Part shown: positions 7,384 through 8,268 of the stretch, one piece after another
Layout: the number at the start of each line of letters is the position of its first letter
Numbering within the stretch: the stretch's first letter is position 1
The notes under the pieces: model-generated
Seen by the model: only the letters and a program-made list of their open reading frames with translations
Told to the model about the DNA's origin: nothing
Databases searched by the model: none
Translations under genes and position numbers: made by a program
Assembly: GCA_023453335.1 (NCBI GenBank)
Contig: JAEXTU010000021.1
Coordinates: forward strand, 1 to 8,268
Direction of reading: 5' to 3'
Origin: Pseudomonadota bacterium
GTDB lineage: Bacteria; Desulfobacterota; Desulfovibrionia; Desulfovibrionales; Desulfovibrionaceae
DNA: 8,268 nt

Positions 7384-7455
7384 GTGTGGGGTGGGTTTTC
7401 TGCGTGACGGGGCTGGCCCGCGGGGGGCGGGTTGGTCGGCGCGCGCAGGAGGGAA

Positions 7456-7484
7456 AACATAGTCGCTCCGTCTGGCTAATGCAA
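7456..7484 (-). promoter_or_regulatory. Candidate malic enzyme promoter
   Basis: On the minus strand, TTGCAT (7484-7479) and TATGTT (7461-7456) are separated by 17 nt. The -10 matches at 4 of 6 positions and the -35 at 3 of 6. The predicted leader is about 80 nt. This is the only AT-rich cluster in the 176-bp divergent gap, and I see no clear promoter in the opposite direction. Confidence 0.5.
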
Positions 7485-7547
7485 GTCTGGGGTTCCGCGG
7501 CGGCGGCTTGCGCATTCTGGCCCGTTTCTTGATTGCACCTCCCTGCC

Positions 7548-8268
7548 ATGCGCACTCTGGTCATGAACCTGACCCGTTTCGGGGACCTCCTGCAGAGCCA
7601 GGCCGCGGTCAGCGCCCTTGCCCGTTCCGGGGCCGAGGTGGGCCTGGTCTGCCTGGAGAACTTCGCCCCGGCCGCGGCCCTGCTCCGGGACGTGGGCCAG
7701 GTCATTCCCCTGCCCGCGGCCCGCATCCGGGCCCGCCTGGACCAGGGCTGGAAGCCGGCCCTGGCCGCGCTCACGGAGTGGGGCGGCGCGGCCGCGGACT
7801 TCGGCGCGGGCCAGGTGCTCAACCTGACCTCGACCCTGCCCGCCCGGCTCCTGGCCCGCACCCTTGGGCCCGCGCCTACCCTGGGCTTCGGCCTGGACGA
7901 GTGGGGCTTCTCCGCCCATTCCAACCCCTGGGCCGCCTTTCTCCAGGCCGCCACCCGCCACCGCGGGAGCAGCCCCTTCAACCTGGTGGACCTGTTCCGG
8001 CGGGTGGCCGGACCCGGAGGCCCGGCAGAATACGCCCTGGCCGCGCCCGGACCCGAGGCCGTCCTGGAGGCGCGGGGCCTCTTGGCCGCCGCCCCGGCCG
8101 GGACCCGTGGCTTCGTGGCCCTGCAACTAGGGGCCAGTGCCGAGGCCCGCCGCTGGCCCGAGGCCGCCTTCCGTGAGGTGGGCGAGCGCCTGTGGGCCGG
8201 GCCCGGCCTGTGCCCGGGGCTGCTCGGCGCGCACACCGAACGGGAGATGGGCGCCCGCTTCGCCCCGG
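7548..8268 (+). CDS. Glycosyltransferase family 9 (heptosyltransferase-like), partial
   Basis: This is the N-terminal 240 residues of a GT9 (GT-B fold) enzyme. The family transfers heptose or a related sugar from a nucleotide-activated donor to lipopolysaccharide core or other surface glycans at the inner face of the membrane. The opening MRTLVMNLTRFGDLLQSQAAVSAL has the GD motif (Gly12-Asp13). The start of the donor-binding half is visible as VALQLGAS (190-197) with RRWPEAAF (201-208) and LLGAHTERE, matching the GT9 pattern of GAS, KRWP and LLGxxxE. The first half is alanine-rich. ATG 7548 is chosen; an in-frame stop lies at 7530-7532, and a TTG at 7533 and an ATG at 7563 are alternatives. 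None has a clear ribosome site. The gene is transcribed away from the malic enzyme gene, and the acceptor cannot be told. Confidence 0.85.
   Translation, partial: MRTLVMNLTRFGDLLQSQAAVSALARSGAEVGLVCLENFAPAAALLRDVGQVIPLPAARIRARLDQGWKPALAALTEWGGAAADFGAGQVLNLTSTLPARLLARTLGPAPTLGFGLDEWGFSAHSNPWAAFLQAATRHRGSSPFNLVDLFRRVAGPGGPAEYALAAPGPEAVLEARGLLAAAPAGTRGFVALQLGASAEARRWPEAAFREVGERLWAGPGLCPGLLGAHTEREMGARFAP

Noticed and set aside
7372..7515. N-terminal extension of malic enzyme by 48 residues
   Set aside because: It is Arg/Pro-rich, crosses the likely promoter, and a good ribosome site precedes the shorter start.
7508..7536. Possible plus-strand promoter TTGCGC followed by GATTGC for the glycosyltransferase
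   Set aside because: The -10 match is poor and the spacing would put the transcript start at or just before the start codon; not supportable.

Overview
This is a dense, very GC-rich stretch of bacterial chromosome. The genes resemble those of Desulfovibrio-type sulfate reducers (Desulfovibrionales) in gene style. Examples are the YuxH-like EAL-HDOD protein, the short malic enzyme without a phosphotransacetylase domain, and the glycosyltransferase whose N-terminus contains NLTRFGDLLQ. That lineage assignment is an inference from protein character, not from a marker gene.

Layout from left to right. Positions 1-545 hold a vapBC type II toxin-antitoxin operon on the minus strand. The toxin is cut off by the left edge, and an AT-rich promoter/operator lies upstream with two 12-bp palindromic boxes 21 bp apart. 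Positions 576-1887 hold a minus-strand gene for a degenerate EAL plus HDOD protein with its own promoter. Positions 1892-1913 form a perfect hairpin. Positions 1932-5996 are a two-gene minus-strand operon. Its first gene (3926-5899) encodes a 657-residue protein that I do not recognise, with three short LRR-like repeats. Five bases later, the second gene starts with TTG and encodes a 662-residue Old Yellow Enzyme/2,4-dienoyl-CoA reductase-type flavin and Fe-S barrel. That barrel is fused to a degenerate and then an intact universal-stress-protein domain. Positions 5999-7484 hold a malic enzyme gene with a promoter and a strong intrinsic terminator. Beyond a 176-bp divergent intergenic region, a GT9 heptosyltransferase-like gene runs rightward off the window.

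The most unusual item is the operon at 1932-5899. In the OYE-like barrel, the FAD/NAD(P)H-binding half usual for dienoyl-CoA reductase relatives is replaced by tandem USP domains, one with a complete nucleotide-binding motif. It is apparently translated in step with an uncharacterised repeat-containing partner. This suggests a redox enzyme whose activity is sensed or controlled through adenine nucleotide binding, but that function is an inference. There are no rRNA, tRNA, CRISPR or insertion-sequence features that I can support. All intergenic gaps are under 200 bp and are described in the feature entries.
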